Origin: Myxococcota bacterium
GTDB taxonomy: Bacteria > Myxococcota_A > UBA9160 > UBA4427
Direction: 5' to 3'
DNA: 64,000 bases
Assembly (NCBI GenBank): GCA_028278345.1
Contig: JANQEL010000100.1
Coordinates: 1 to 64,000 of the forward strand
Part shown: positions 16,580 to 24,934 of the stretch, in pieces
Position numbering within the stretch: the first letter of the stretch is position 1
Layout of the letters: each line of letters opens with the position of its first letter
Made by a program: the position numbers and the translations under genes
The notes under the pieces: model-generated
The model's database searches: none
The model's input: only the letters and a program-made list of their open reading frames with translations
What the model was told of the DNA's origin: nothing

Positions 16580-17677
16580 ATGAAAACTCGAGCTGCTGTC
16601 TTGCGTTCCGCGCAGGGTCCGTTCCAGATCGAGGAGCTCGCCCTCGAGGAGCCTCGACCCAACGAGCTCGTGGTTCGCATGGTGGCGGTCGGCATGTGTC
16701 ACACCGATCTCTTGCCCCGCGAGCTTCCACCGGAGGCCTTCGGCGGGCCCAATGTCTATGGCCACGAGGGCGCGGGGATCGTCGAGGCGGTCGGTGCCGA
16801 CGTCCGTTCGATCGCTCCGGGCGACGCCGTCGTACTCAGCATCAACTCGTGCGGAACGTGTCCGACGTGCGCGGCCTCGCGACCGCCCTACTGCTACGGG
16901 ATGCCCCTCTACAACATGTCGGGAGGGCGCCCGGACGGCACTTCGGCGTTCACCGATGCGGCCGGCGAACGGGTCGGATCCCACTTCTTCGGGCAATCGT
17001 CGTTCGCCGAATACTCGGTGGTCGCCGAGCGATCCGTCGTCCGTGTCGACCCGGGCCTGGACCTCGCGAAACTCGGACCGCTGGGGTGCGGCATCCAGAC
17101 CGGAGCGGGTGCCATCTTGAATTCGCTCGAGGTGGAGGAGGGCGCCAGCGTCGTCGTCGGCGGCGCGGGAGCACTCGGGATGTCGGCCATCATGGCAACG
17201 CGGCTGGTGGGAGCAGGCACCGTCATCGCGATCGACCTTCACGCCTCACGCCTCGAACTCGCGCAAAAGTACGGCGCCACGCACACCATCTCGGGCGAAC
17301 CCGATGTGCTTGCGGAACAGATCCGCGAGATCACGGGAGGCGGTGCGGACTACGCCTTCGACACCACGGGCAAGGCCGCCGTCGTCCGCGCGATGTACGA
17401 AGGACTCAACGTCGTGGGCACACTCGGAATGGCGGGTGTCTCGGCGGGCGAGATGACCTTCGATTACATCACGATGATCAGCGGCCGGACTGTTCGCGGA
17501 ATCCTCGAGGGCGATTCGTTTCCGCAGGAGTTCATTCCGCACCTGGCGAAGCTGAATGACAGGGGCGAGTTCCCGTTCGACGATCTCATCACGACGTTCC
17601 CCATCGAACGCATCAACGAAGCCGAAGCCGCCAGTGCGAGCGGCGAAGTCATCAAGCCCGTTCTGACCTTCGATTGA
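16580..17677 (+). CDS. Zn-dependent alcohol dehydrogenase (group III-like MDR)
   Basis: A 365-aa medium-chain dehydrogenase. ATG 16580 (MKTRAAVLRSAQG) follows GGGGAGG. Catalytic zinc ligands are in VGMCHTD and GHEGAGIVEAVG; the structural zinc lobe is CGTCPTCAASRPPYC. The cofactor fold is VVVGGAGALGMSA with IAIDLHASRLELAQKYGA, where the Asp after the second strand favours NAD(H). These enzymes oxidise primary or aryl alcohols. A close paralog is encoded at 20471-21562. Divergent placement from the aldehyde dehydrogenase suggests consecutive alcohol-to-aldehyde-to-acid steps under one operator. Confidence 0.94.
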   Translation: MKTRAAVLRSAQGPFQIEELALEEPRPNELVVRMVAVGMCHTDLLPRELPPEAFGGPNVYGHEGAGIVEAVGADVRSIAPGDAVVLSINSCGTCPTCAASRPPYCYGMPLYNMSGGRPDGTSAFTDAAGERVGSHFFGQSSFAEYSVVAERSVVRVDPGLDLAKLGPLGCGIQTGAGAILNSLEVEEGASVVVGGAGALGMSAIMATRLVGAGTVIAIDLHASRLELAQKYGATHTISGEPDVLAEQIREITGGGADYAFDTTGKAAVVRAMYEGLNVVGTLGMAGVSAGEMTFDYITMISGRTVRGILEGDSFPQEFIPHLAKLNDRGEFPFDDLITTFPIERINEAEAASASGEVIKPVLTFD

Positions 17678-18015
17678 GACCGATCGAAGGACTCTCTCGG
17701 CGAGGGTGACGTCCGGGAACTCTCCTATGCCCGACGCGCAGGCGGTGTGCACTTCTGCCTGAATCCGGGCGGGATTTCGACGCTTTTCGTGCGTCCTCCC
17801 GCTGGCCGCTCCGACAGCCCCTCGGGTAAATCTTGCCAGTTGGCCAAATTTTTATTGATAAAAAGCTGGCCGGCTGGCAAGGTTATTCCGACAGTCCACC
17901 GAGATCGAGAGATCAGGCTCTCGCCCGGGCCGCGACTCGACAACAACAGATGATGGATCGGAACTCGACCCTTGCTCATGGGCCCGTCGCCGATTCAAGG
18001 AACAGGAGCTTTCCC
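17678..18015. other. Regulatory intergenic region with long inverted repeat
   Basis: This spacer between the ADH and the surface-protein gene encodes nothing recognised. Its notable element is an inverted repeat with arms 17832-17855 and 17858-17882 separated by two bases. The arms agree as CTTGCCAG, GGCCA and TTTTTAT, with mismatches between. The left arm contains the 21-bp motif shared with 16528. Two operator copies head to head fit better than a terminator, since no T-run follows the right arm. Confidence 0.6.
17833..17853 (+). promoter_or_regulatory. Second copy of the 21-bp TGGC-type motif
   Basis: The segment starts TTGCCAGTTGGCC and ends AAATTTTT; 17 of 21 positions equal the segment at 16528. 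It forms the left arm of the inverted repeat 17832-17882, whose right arm is a degenerate second copy in opposite orientation. It is 163 bases before the surface-protein start. Confidence 0.5.
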
Positions 18016-19122
18016 ATGAGGACTCTGCACTCAACAACTCGAATGACGAGCCTGTTAGTCGCCTTGTTCGCTGTGTTCGGAATCGCACTCAGCGCATCCG
18101 CGACCATTCACCCGCTGGCCGGCAACGCGCGATTCCAGGCCGGCGAGGGGTTTCCCTATCCGATCAGCTTCATCCCCGCCCCGGACGGGGCGATCTTCCC
18201 AGTGACCGGTGCGGTGATCACGCAAACCGGTAGCGACCCGATGGCACTCAGGGTGCCCGTGGAAGCCATGAAATCTGCGAAGACCCCCGCTGTCGTGCCG
18301 GTCTACAACACGAACCCGGCCCTCTTCCAGATCTTCACGAGCGTCACGATGACGTTCCCGTCGGCTGGGGCGACGAATCAGACATGGTCCGCAGGCGGCC
18401 GCACGGGTGCCTCGACGGTCAGCTATTGCCCGGGACAGACCGTAACGCCGACGGGGAACCCCGGATGTGCAAGCGGTCTCGCCGGCCCTCACCCGGGCGT
18501 GAAGGGCATCATGGTCTACACGAAGACGTCCAACCAGTTCGGGGGCCCGATACGCTCGCGATACAACGGCGTGGCGAGCGTCGCTCTCGTTAGCGCTACC
18601 GGCGCACCCTGCGCGGGTTGCGTCGCGTTGATGGCAGGCCTTTCGCCGCTGCCCACGGCACCTGGTGGCCCGGGCGGTCCCTTCGGCCCGGCGTTCAACT
18701 CGACTGGCGGGGCCCCGTCGCCCGGTCGCCTTACCGTGACTGTCACTGCCAACGGCCTCATTACGAACGCCATGGTGACGCCGAGCGGACTTCCGGGTAT
18801 TCCGAATCCCGGCACGACGTTCCGCGCCCCGTGGACGACCGGAATGCTCAGCATTTCGCAGCCGAGCGCGCTCGGCGGGGCACAGGTCTTCACTCTGACG
18901 GGCAGCGACGCACGCGTTAGCGGCGTTGGTTCCATCTCCCTGGTCGCGGGCGGCCTGGGCAACCGCACCATCACGGGTCCGTTTGGAGCCCGAGGTTGGA
19001 TGAACCTGACCATCGGTAGTCCCCTGGGCGCACTGCCGAGCATGACAGCCCCTGGCCTCGCTGCGCTGACCGGGTTGCTCGGCCTCACGGCCGCGTACGG
19101 AATCAAGCGGCGCCGCAAGTAG
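18016..19122 (+). CDS. Secreted surface protein with C-terminal sorting-signal-like tail
   Basis: A 368-aa hypothetical exported protein. ATG 18016 follows AACAGGAG; the first 35 residues form a Sec signal ending SASATIHPL. The body is rich in Gly, Pro, Thr and Ala with beta-strand character and two Cys pairs (YCPGQ...PGCASG, APCAGC). The C-terminus has a short motif LPSMTAPG, a hydrophobic helix (LAALTGLLGLTAAYG) and a basic stop IKRRRK, the tripartite layout of PEP-CTERM/IPTL-type exosortase or rhombosortase substrates, though the motif itself is not a canonical PEP. Function is unknown; cell-surface or matrix localisation is inferred. An unusually strong inverted repeat lies upstream and a terminator downstream, so it is a single-gene unit under tight control. 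Confidence 0.75.
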   Translation: MRTLHSTTRMTSLLVALFAVFGIALSASATIHPLAGNARFQAGEGFPYPISFIPAPDGAIFPVTGAVITQTGSDPMALRVPVEAMKSAKTPAVVPVYNTNPALFQIFTSVTMTFPSAGATNQTWSAGGRTGASTVSYCPGQTVTPTGNPGCASGLAGPHPGVKGIMVYTKTSNQFGGPIRSRYNGVASVALVSATGAPCAGCVALMAGLSPLPTAPGGPGGPFGPAFNSTGGAPSPGRLTVTVTANGLITNAMVTPSGLPGIPNPGTTFRAPWTTGMLSISQPSALGGAQVFTLTGSDARVSGVGSISLVAGGLGNRTITGPFGARGWMNLTIGSPLGALPSMTAPGLAALTGLLGLTAAYGIKRRRK

Positions 19123-19151
19123 ATACACACTCCTCCTGTGCAAGACGGATT

Positions 19152-19187
19152 GGCCCTTCGGTCGCACTCGCGATCGGGGGGCCTTTT
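19152..19187 (+). terminator. Rho-independent terminator after the surface-protein gene
   Basis: A 14-bp stem (GGCCCTTCGGTCGC with GCGATCGGGGGGCC, allowing three G-U pairs), a four-base ACTC loop and a TTTT run directly after the right arm. It lies 29 bases past the stop at 19122 and would end that transcript. Confidence 0.8.
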
Positions 19188-19259
19188 CGTTCCTGCAGCT
19201 GCGTAGAGAGCCACGCCATGCAGCACTGGATCGCCGATGACGCGGTCTTCGCGTTCGAA

Positions 19260-20075
19260 CTAGCGGGAGAAGATCCCCCGCTTCAGGCGCTGCAGCGGCT
19301 TCCAGGCCGCGGTCACACTCGCATCGAGGCAGAGGTTGGCGAGCGTCGAATGGTTGATCGCCTGGCCGTTCCAACCGGCCACGACCGCCGGTTCGACCTT
19401 CTCGTAGATGTAGCAGTCGTAGCGGTGGCTGTTTCGCACCTTGCCCCGGAGTCGGTAAGCGGGTTCGCTTCCCAGGTACTCGGTCAGCATCCGCACGGCG
19501 TTGATCTCGACGTTGTCGACCACGAGAAGACTTCCCACACCGAGGTGCCGATCGATGAAGTACCAGTCGAGCATCGGAAACGGGAAGCTGTGATTCCCAT
19601 CCATCAGGGCCACATCGAAGCCCTCGGTCGATTCGAGCTTCGGAAGGACATCCGCAGAAGAGTCGCCGTGGAAGGTCACGTTTTCCCGCCAGAGTCCGTG
19701 CGCTTCGAGGAACTCGCGTACGAGTTCGTTGGCCGTGCGATCCGGATTCACGCAGGTGTGATGTTCGACGCGGTCGGCGAACACGACGGTCGATTGTCCC
19801 CCGCCAACCTCGATCGTACGGTGCTGGGGTTCGAGCAGATCGTGTAGAGCCTGCAGGCAGTCGGGTGGAAGTGCGGCCGATGCCCGCTCGAATCGACGCG
19901 TATCCGCGCCGCCCCGTTCGACGAACAGCCGCTCGCTGCTTCGAACACCCTCCACGCCATTCCTCAGCTGGAAGAGCGGGTTTTCGCGTTCGATCAACTT
20001 CAGCGTCGCGCCTTCGATGTGTTGCGTCACACCTGTCTCCACCGGAACCCTGCGCTCAACCTGCCTATCGGCCAC
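19260..20075 (-). CDS. Class I SAM-dependent methyltransferase-like protein
   Basis: A 271-aa protein (GTG start at 20075; a GTG at 20030 behind GGAGAC is an alternative). The Rossmann-like core shows TIEVGGGQSTVVFAD (SAM-binding motif I), then GDSSADVLPKL and DVALMDGNHSFPFPMLDWYF with LLVVDN, the pattern of the methyltransferase_24 / cephalosporin-hydroxylase-like group that modifies sugars or small molecules. The C-terminal part is without recognised motif. It is alone, leftward, and separated from neighbours by a terminator on one side and a gene remnant on the other. Substrate is unknown. Confidence 0.75.
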   Translation of the reverse strand: MADRQVERRVPVETGVTQHIEGATLKLIERENPLFQLRNGVEGVRSSERLFVERGGADTRRFERASAALPPDCLQALHDLLEPQHRTIEVGGGQSTVVFADRVEHHTCVNPDRTANELVREFLEAHGLWRENVTFHGDSSADVLPKLESTEGFDVALMDGNHSFPFPMLDWYFIDRHLGVGSLLVVDNVEINAVRMLTEYLGSEPAYRLRGKVRNSHRYDCYIYEKVEPAVVAGWNGQAINHSTLANLCLDASVTAAWKPLQRLKRGIFSR

Positions 20076-20234
20076 GAGCCCGCGGTTCTACACGGTGGAG
20101 GCACCCTCGATCTGTCGGGATCCTCGCTGCGACACAGCGCGATTATTCGATTCGCAGGCGAATCACTCGACCGGGGACAGCATTCGGGTATGAGATACGG
20201 CCTGGGGCATCGAGCTCGCATACCGAATGCGCCG

Positions 20235-20390
20235 TCAGAGACCTTCGGGTCGCGTCCCGATCACGCCCTTCGCCTCGAGATCGCGCTGCCCGTCCTCCGT
20301 CACGTCCAGCAACCCGCACAGGATCTTGCCGTTGTGCTGGCCCATCGTCGGCGCGGGCGTGCGCAACCAAAGCCCCGATGACTTCGGCAT
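20235..20390 (-). pseudogene. C-terminal remnant of a CaiB/BaiF CoA-transferase
   Basis: Reading leftward, about 50 codons give LRTPAPTMGQHNGKIL, then a divergent helix and KGVIGTRPEGL followed by TGA. This is the conserved tail of class III CoA-transferases (P-A-P-x-x-G-Q-H-N ... G-V-I-G-T-R-P). No N-terminal or central domain precedes it before the Zn-ADH gene, so it is a decayed fragment. Complete members of the family are at 24935 and 26161. The rest of the spacer 20076-20470 shows nothing else. Confidence 0.6.
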
Positions 20391-20470
20391 CACTCGAGAC
20401 CCTACAGCGTGCAGGGGATATCGAACCCGGTCTATGTCTCGCTCAGGGATCTTCCTGTGCGGATCGCGTC

Positions 20471-21562
20471 CTAGTCGAACATGATGACCTGGCGTGCGGC
20501 CTCGCCCTTTCGCATGGCGTCGAAGGCGTCGTTGACCTCTTCGAGCTTGATTCGTGCGGAGATCATTTCGTCGAGGAGAAGTCGGCCGTCCAGGTAGAAG
20601 TCGACATAGCGCGGCATGTCGTACTGGAAGCGGTTCGAGCCCATCAGCGAGCCCACGATGCTCTTTTCCTGGAGCGTGAGATCCGCCGCGCCGATCTCCA
20701 CCGTCTGGCCGATCGGCAGGACACCGACGAGAACCGTGGTGCCGCCGCGACCCGTCATCTGAACCGCTTGTTCAATCGTGGGTTTCAAGCCGATGCACTC
20801 GAAGACGTAGTGGGCGCCGCCGCCGGTCAGGTCCATGACGGCCTGCACCGCCTGGCCGTCCGAAGCATCGACGCAGTCCGTCGCACCACACTTGTGGGCG
20901 ATGTCGAATTTCCAGGGCTGGGCGTCGACGGCGATGATCTTGCCGGCGCCAGTGATGCGTGCGCCCTGGATCGCGGAAAGGCCGACGCCCCCGCAGCCGA
21001 TGACGACGACGGAGTCGCCGGCGCGGATATCGACGGTGTGGAGCGCCGCGCCGACTCCGGTGGTGACGCCGCAACCGATCAGACTCGCGCGATCGAGGGG
21101 CATGTCGTCTCTGATCTTCACGACGCTCCTTTCCGTCGTGAGCATCTTCTCCGCGAACGACGACAGGCTCGCGAACTGGAGGACGCCTTCACCCTTGGCG
21201 TCGGTGAGTGCGGGGGTGAGGTTGCCGCCCGGGCGACCGGCGAAGCCTTCGATGCAGAGATAGGGACGGCCACCGCTGCAGAACTCGCACGTTCCGCAGA
21301 ATTTGGAGAGGCACGCGATCACGTGATCGCCTTCGGCCACACTCGTCACGCCGGGTCCGACCTTCTCGACGATTCCCGCGGGCTCATGGCCGAGCACGCA
21401 CGGGGGCGGTACGGGAATTCCGCCCTCGATCACGTGTAGATCGCTGTGGCAGATGCCGCTTGCGACCGTCTTGACGACGACCTCTCCGGGACCGGGGTCG
21501 TCGATGTTGAGCTCTTCGATCTCGAGCGGTGCGTTCTGCGCCCGCATCACGGCGGCTTTCAT
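20471..21562 (-). CDS. Zn-dependent alcohol dehydrogenase (group III-like MDR)
   Basis: A 363-aa medium-chain dehydrogenase, start ATG 21562 (MKAAVMRAQNAPLEIEEL) behind CAGGAGAA. Catalytic zinc site SGICHSDLH and GHEPAGIVEKVG, structural zinc CGTCEFCSGGRPYLC, and cofactor loop VIGCGGVGLSAIQGA are intact. It is a paralog of the ADH at 16580. It lies leftward, 181 bases beyond the end of the second P450, and may oxidise the hydroxylated product of that enzyme. Its ligand-binding residues differ enough from the other ADH to suggest distinct substrates. Confidence 0.94.
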   Translation of the reverse strand: MKAAVMRAQNAPLEIEELNIDDPGPGEVVVKTVASGICHSDLHVIEGGIPVPPPCVLGHEPAGIVEKVGPGVTSVAEGDHVIACLSKFCGTCEFCSGGRPYLCIEGFAGRPGGNLTPALTDAKGEGVLQFASLSSFAEKMLTTERSVVKIRDDMPLDRASLIGCGVTTGVGAALHTVDIRAGDSVVVIGCGGVGLSAIQGARITGAGKIIAVDAQPWKFDIAHKCGATDCVDASDGQAVQAVMDLTGGGAHYVFECIGLKPTIEQAVQMTGRGGTTVLVGVLPIGQTVEIGAADLTLQEKSIVGSLMGSNRFQYDMPRYVDFYLDGRLLLDEMISARIKLEEVNDAFDAMRKGEAARQVIMFD

Positions 21563-21743
21563 GTCGTTCTCCTGTATCGACTGCGAAAGGGGCGTTCCTT
21601 TTCGGAGCGCGAAGAGCGTCGCAGACGTTGTATGGCCGGACAAGCGTCGGAGGGTTGCGTTCGAGGCACATCAACGGGATTCAGTCGTTGCCAGTTCGTC
21701 TGGGCCAAGTTTGGTCGGACGGTGCGAGCAGTTCGCGCCTCGT

Positions 21744-22994
21744 CTAGGCACTCGCGCGCAGCTTGTAGCGAATGGGGAGGCGCTTGTAGCCGCCGACCAG
21801 GTTCGAGTTGAGTCGGTCGGGGGGTCCGGCCAGCTCGATCTCTTCGATTCTCGGCAGCAAGAAGCGATAGGCGTATTCGAGTTCGAGGCGCGCCACGTGT
21901 GCGCCGGCACAGAAGTGCTCTCCGATCCCGAAGGCGAGGTGGCGGTTCGGGTTGCGGTCGATGCGAAACTCGAACGGGGCTTCGAACACGTCTTCGTCGC
22001 GATTGGCGGAGGGATAGAAGAGGGCGAGGGTCTCGCCCTTCTTGATCTGCCGGCCCCGGATTTCCACGTCTTCGGTGGCCGTCCGCGCGAAGTGGATGAT
22101 CGGGCTGGTCCAGCGCAAGATCTCCTCGACGGCGCTCGGAAGGAGTTCGGGGTCGGCCTGGAGACGTCGCATCTGATCCTGGTGTTCGATCAGTGCGAGC
22201 ATGCCCCCGCTCGTGGCGTTGCGGGTGGTCTCGTTGCCTGCGGCGACGATCAGCATGCACCAGACGAGGATCTCGAGATCCGAGAGCTTCTTGCCCTCGA
22301 CCTCGGCGAAGGCAAAGAGGGTGACGAGGTCGTCCTTCGGGTCGGCCTTTCGCTTGGCCACGAGATCCGAGAAGTAGGTGAAGAGTTCCGTCTGCGCGGC
22401 GAGCACCGTCTCGACGGCGGTCTTGCCCTCGTCGGCGTACTCGTCGTCGGTGGCGCCGAGGATGCGATTCGTCCAGTGGAAGAGCTTCGGCCAATCCGGC
22501 TCTGGCACTCCAAGGAGCCAGCCGATCACTGCGATGGGCAGGGGCGCTGCGATTCGTTCGACGAAATCCGCTTCGCCTTCATCGCCTTCGTCGAAGAGGT
22601 CATCCACCACGCCCTTGGCAATGCGTTCGATATCGGCGTGGAAACGACGCAGCGCCCGCGGCGTGAATCCCTTGCTGATGAGCTTGCGCTGGAGGCCGTG
22701 CTTGGGCGGATCGAACTGAATCAGGTTCTTCGGGATCAGGTCCTCGCCTTCCTGGGGAGGATTCGTCTGGACGACGAGGGTCGGATCGCTGATGAAGAGC
22801 TCGGGCCGTTTGCTGATCCACACGATGTCTTCGTGCCGGGTGATCGCCCAGAAGTCGTGACCCTCGCTGCGATCGAACCAGTAGACCGGCGCCTCGGCAC
22901 GCAGGCGCGTCCACTCTTCGTGGGGATAGCCACGAGCGGCGTAGCCCTCTGGCTCGATGAAGTCGAGTCGGTCGAGGTCGGTCTGGGTAGCCGT
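21744..22994 (-). CDS. Cytochrome P450 with an apparent non-canonical (ACG) start
   Basis: A 416-aa P450. I-helix AAGNETTRN, EEILRW (ExxR) and heme loop FGIGEHFCAGAH are intact. The N-terminal 57 residues that align with the other P450 (TDLDRLDFIEPEGY, then GYPHEEW and DFWAITRHEDI) are in frame but contain no ATG, GTG or TTG; the first standard codon is the GTG at 22823, deep inside the fold. An ideal GGAGG (reverse complement of 23002-23006) lies seven bases before an ACG at 22994, exactly where the homolog begins MTTIDGLD. An ATG-to-ACG change or genuine ACG initiation is the simplest reading. It is divergent from a BVMO across a short shared promoter region. Confidence 0.85.
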   Translation of the reverse strand, partial: TATQTDLDRLDFIEPEGYAARGYPHEEWTRLRAEAPVYWFDRSEGHDFWAITRHEDIVWISKRPELFISDPTLVVQTNPPQEGEDLIPKNLIQFDPPKHGLQRKLISKGFTPRALRRFHADIERIAKGVVDDLFDEGDEGEADFVERIAAPLPIAVIGWLLGVPEPDWPKLFHWTNRILGATDDEYADEGKTAVETVLAAQTELFTYFSDLVAKRKADPKDDLVTLFAFAEVEGKKLSDLEILVWCMLIVAAGNETTRNATSGGMLALIEHQDQMRRLQADPELLPSAVEEILRWTSPIIHFARTATEDVEIRGRQIKKGETLALFYPSANRDEDVFEAPFEFRIDRNPNRHLAFGIGEHFCAGAHVARLELEYAYRFLLPRIEEIELAGPPDRLNSNLVGGYKRLPIRYKLRASA

Positions 22995-23181
22995 GTCGAA
23001 TCCTCCAGGGTCTCGCTGGACTGCGGCTCGGCAGTCTACGAGGGTATCCCCGAGTCTGCCGGATTCGTCGAGAATGTCGCCGTTCTGCCGGCTCGCGTTC
23101 GGCGTAGTGCGATGTGCACGACGAGCGGGTTTCGAGTACGCACGGGGTCACGGCCTTCATGCCCAGGATCCGGAGCACACT

Positions 23182-24864
23182 GTGACGAGCACGACCCATC
23201 CCCAGCAGACCGATGCGGTGACCGAGCACTACGATGCCGTCGTTGTCGGAGCGGGTGTGAGCGGCATGTACGCCCTCCTCCATCTGCGCGGAATGGGATT
23301 GTCGGTGCGGACGTACGATGGTGCCCCCCGGATCGGGGGCACCTGGTGGTACAACCGCTACCCGGGTGCGCGTGTCGACGGTCCGAGTGCCCCTTTGTAC
23401 GGCTACACCTTCTCCGACGAGTTGGTGAAGGAATGGGACTGGACCGAGACCCAGTCTTCGCAACCGGAGGTGCTTTCCTATCTCGATCACTTCGCGGATC
23501 GCTTCGATCTTCGCCGCGACATCGAACTCGACACCAGAGTAGACGATGCACGCTACGACGAGGCGACCCAGCGCTGGACGATCGAAACCGGCACGGGGCG
23601 ATGCGTTTCGGCGGCGTTCCTGATCTGCGCGGTCGGCGCGCTATCCACGCCGAACACACCCGACATTCACGGGATCGACGATTTCGGCGGTCGGTGCCTC
23701 CACACCGGCCACTGGCCAGAGGAGCCCGTCTCGTTCGAGGGCAAGCGTGTCGGCGTGATCGGCACCGGTTCTTCGGGCATCCAGGTCATCCCGGAGATCG
23801 CCAAGGAGGCCGCACACGTCACCGTCTTCCAGCGCACGCCGCAGTACACCGTTCCCGCGCGCAACCGGCCCCTCAAAGCAGAAGAACTCGCGCTCGTTCG
23901 AGACAATTGGGAGATGGTCAAGGCCGGAATGATGGCCCCGCCGGCCGCCGACGCGGCCTTGCCCATGGCGCCGGGCAATGGGCGCTCCCCGTTCGAGGAA
24001 ACTCCCGAGCAGCGTCACGCGCTCTACCAGGAACTCTGGGAACAGGGCACCCTGGCCTTCGTTTATGGCAACTACGCGGAGCTCCTGGTGAACGAGGAGA
24101 TCAACCGCGAAGTCTGCGCGTTCCTCCAGGGCAAGATTCGCGAGATCGTCGACGACCCAGACACCGCCGAGAAGCTGATTCCCGATCACTTCTACGGGAC
24201 GAAGCGGCCCATCCTCGACAGTGGCTACTACGAAACCTACAACCGCGACAACGTCACCCTGGTCGATCTGCGAGAGGATCCGATCGAAGAGATGACCCGG
24301 GCAGGCGTCCGGACCGTCATGGGCGAGCACCCCATTGATATGCTCGTCCTCGCTACGGGTTTCGATGCGATCAGCGGTTCGATGCTCCGTCTCGACCCGA
24401 TGGGGCGCGGTGGCATCCGCCTCAAGGAAAAGTGGGAGAGCCGATACCACAACTACCTCGGCCTGATGATCAGCGACTTTCCCAACCTGTTCATGATCCA
24501 TGGCCCGGGAACACCCGGTGTGCTCTACCTGATGCCGCTCGGTGCCGAACTCGAGACCGAGTGGATCGCCAACTGTCTGCGCCACATGAGTGAGCGGGGC
24601 CTCGGTGCAGTCGAGCCGACGCATGAAGCCGAACTCGCGTGGGACGAGGAAGTCAGCGCGCTAGCGGAGAAGACGCTCTTTCCGCGCACCGATTCGTGGT
24701 ACACGGGGGCCAACATCCCCGGCAAGCCACGGCACTTCAGCGTGCACGTGGGTGGCCCGGCGTACTTCCACCGCATTGCCGAGATCGCGGAGCAGGGATA
24801 CGAGGGCTTCGCATTCGCGCCGGCCACATCCGTAGGCTCGAACGACCGCGAAGAGGATTCCTGA
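23182..24864 (+). CDS. Baeyer-Villiger-type flavin monooxygenase
   Basis: A 560-aa FAD- and NADPH-dependent monooxygenase. GTG 23182 (MTSTTHPQQT) is chosen because the FAD fingerprint GAGVSG then falls at residues 23-28. The BVMO fingerprint FxGxxxHxxxWP is FGGRCLHTGHWP at 168-179, and the NADPH fingerprint GTGSSG is at 194-199. These enzymes insert oxygen next to a ketone to make esters or lactones, for example in cyclohexanone, phenylacetone or steroid breakdown. Divergent pairing with a P450 and nearby ADH suggests hydroxylation, oxidation to ketone, then Baeyer-Villiger cleavage. The order is inference, the enzyme class is firm. Confidence 0.93.
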   Translation: MTSTTHPQQTDAVTEHYDAVVVGAGVSGMYALLHLRGMGLSVRTYDGAPRIGGTWWYNRYPGARVDGPSAPLYGYTFSDELVKEWDWTETQSSQPEVLSYLDHFADRFDLRRDIELDTRVDDARYDEATQRWTIETGTGRCVSAAFLICAVGALSTPNTPDIHGIDDFGGRCLHTGHWPEEPVSFEGKRVGVIGTGSSGIQVIPEIAKEAAHVTVFQRTPQYTVPARNRPLKAEELALVRDNWEMVKAGMMAPPAADAALPMAPGNGRSPFEETPEQRHALYQELWEQGTLAFVYGNYAELLVNEEINREVCAFLQGKIREIVDDPDTAEKLIPDHFYGTKRPILDSGYYETYNRDNVTLVDLREDPIEEMTRAGVRTVMGEHPIDMLVLATGFDAISGSMLRLDPMGRGGIRLKEKWESRYHNYLGLMISDFPNLFMIHGPGTPGVLYLMPLGAELETEWIANCLRHMSERGLGAVEPTHEAELAWDEEVSALAEKTLFPRTDSWYTGANIPGKPRHFSVHVGGPAYFHRIAEIAEQGYEGFAFAPATSVGSNDREEDS

Positions 24865-24934
24865 GCGAACCTGACCGTCAATCATCATCGGTTACGATGT
24901 TCAGACCGCGCGGCAACCCACATGGGAGACATCG

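Noticed and set aside
17832-17882. Inverted repeat as a transcription terminator for the ADH gene
   Set aside because: It lies about 155 bases beyond the stop, has no T-run after the right arm, and repeats a motif found in another promoter.
21453-24338. Very long rightward open frame of about 960 codons across P450 and BVMO genes
   Set aside because: It is antisense to the P450 and out of frame with the BVMO; the translation is Arg/Asp-rich without motifs. High-GC third positions create such shadows.
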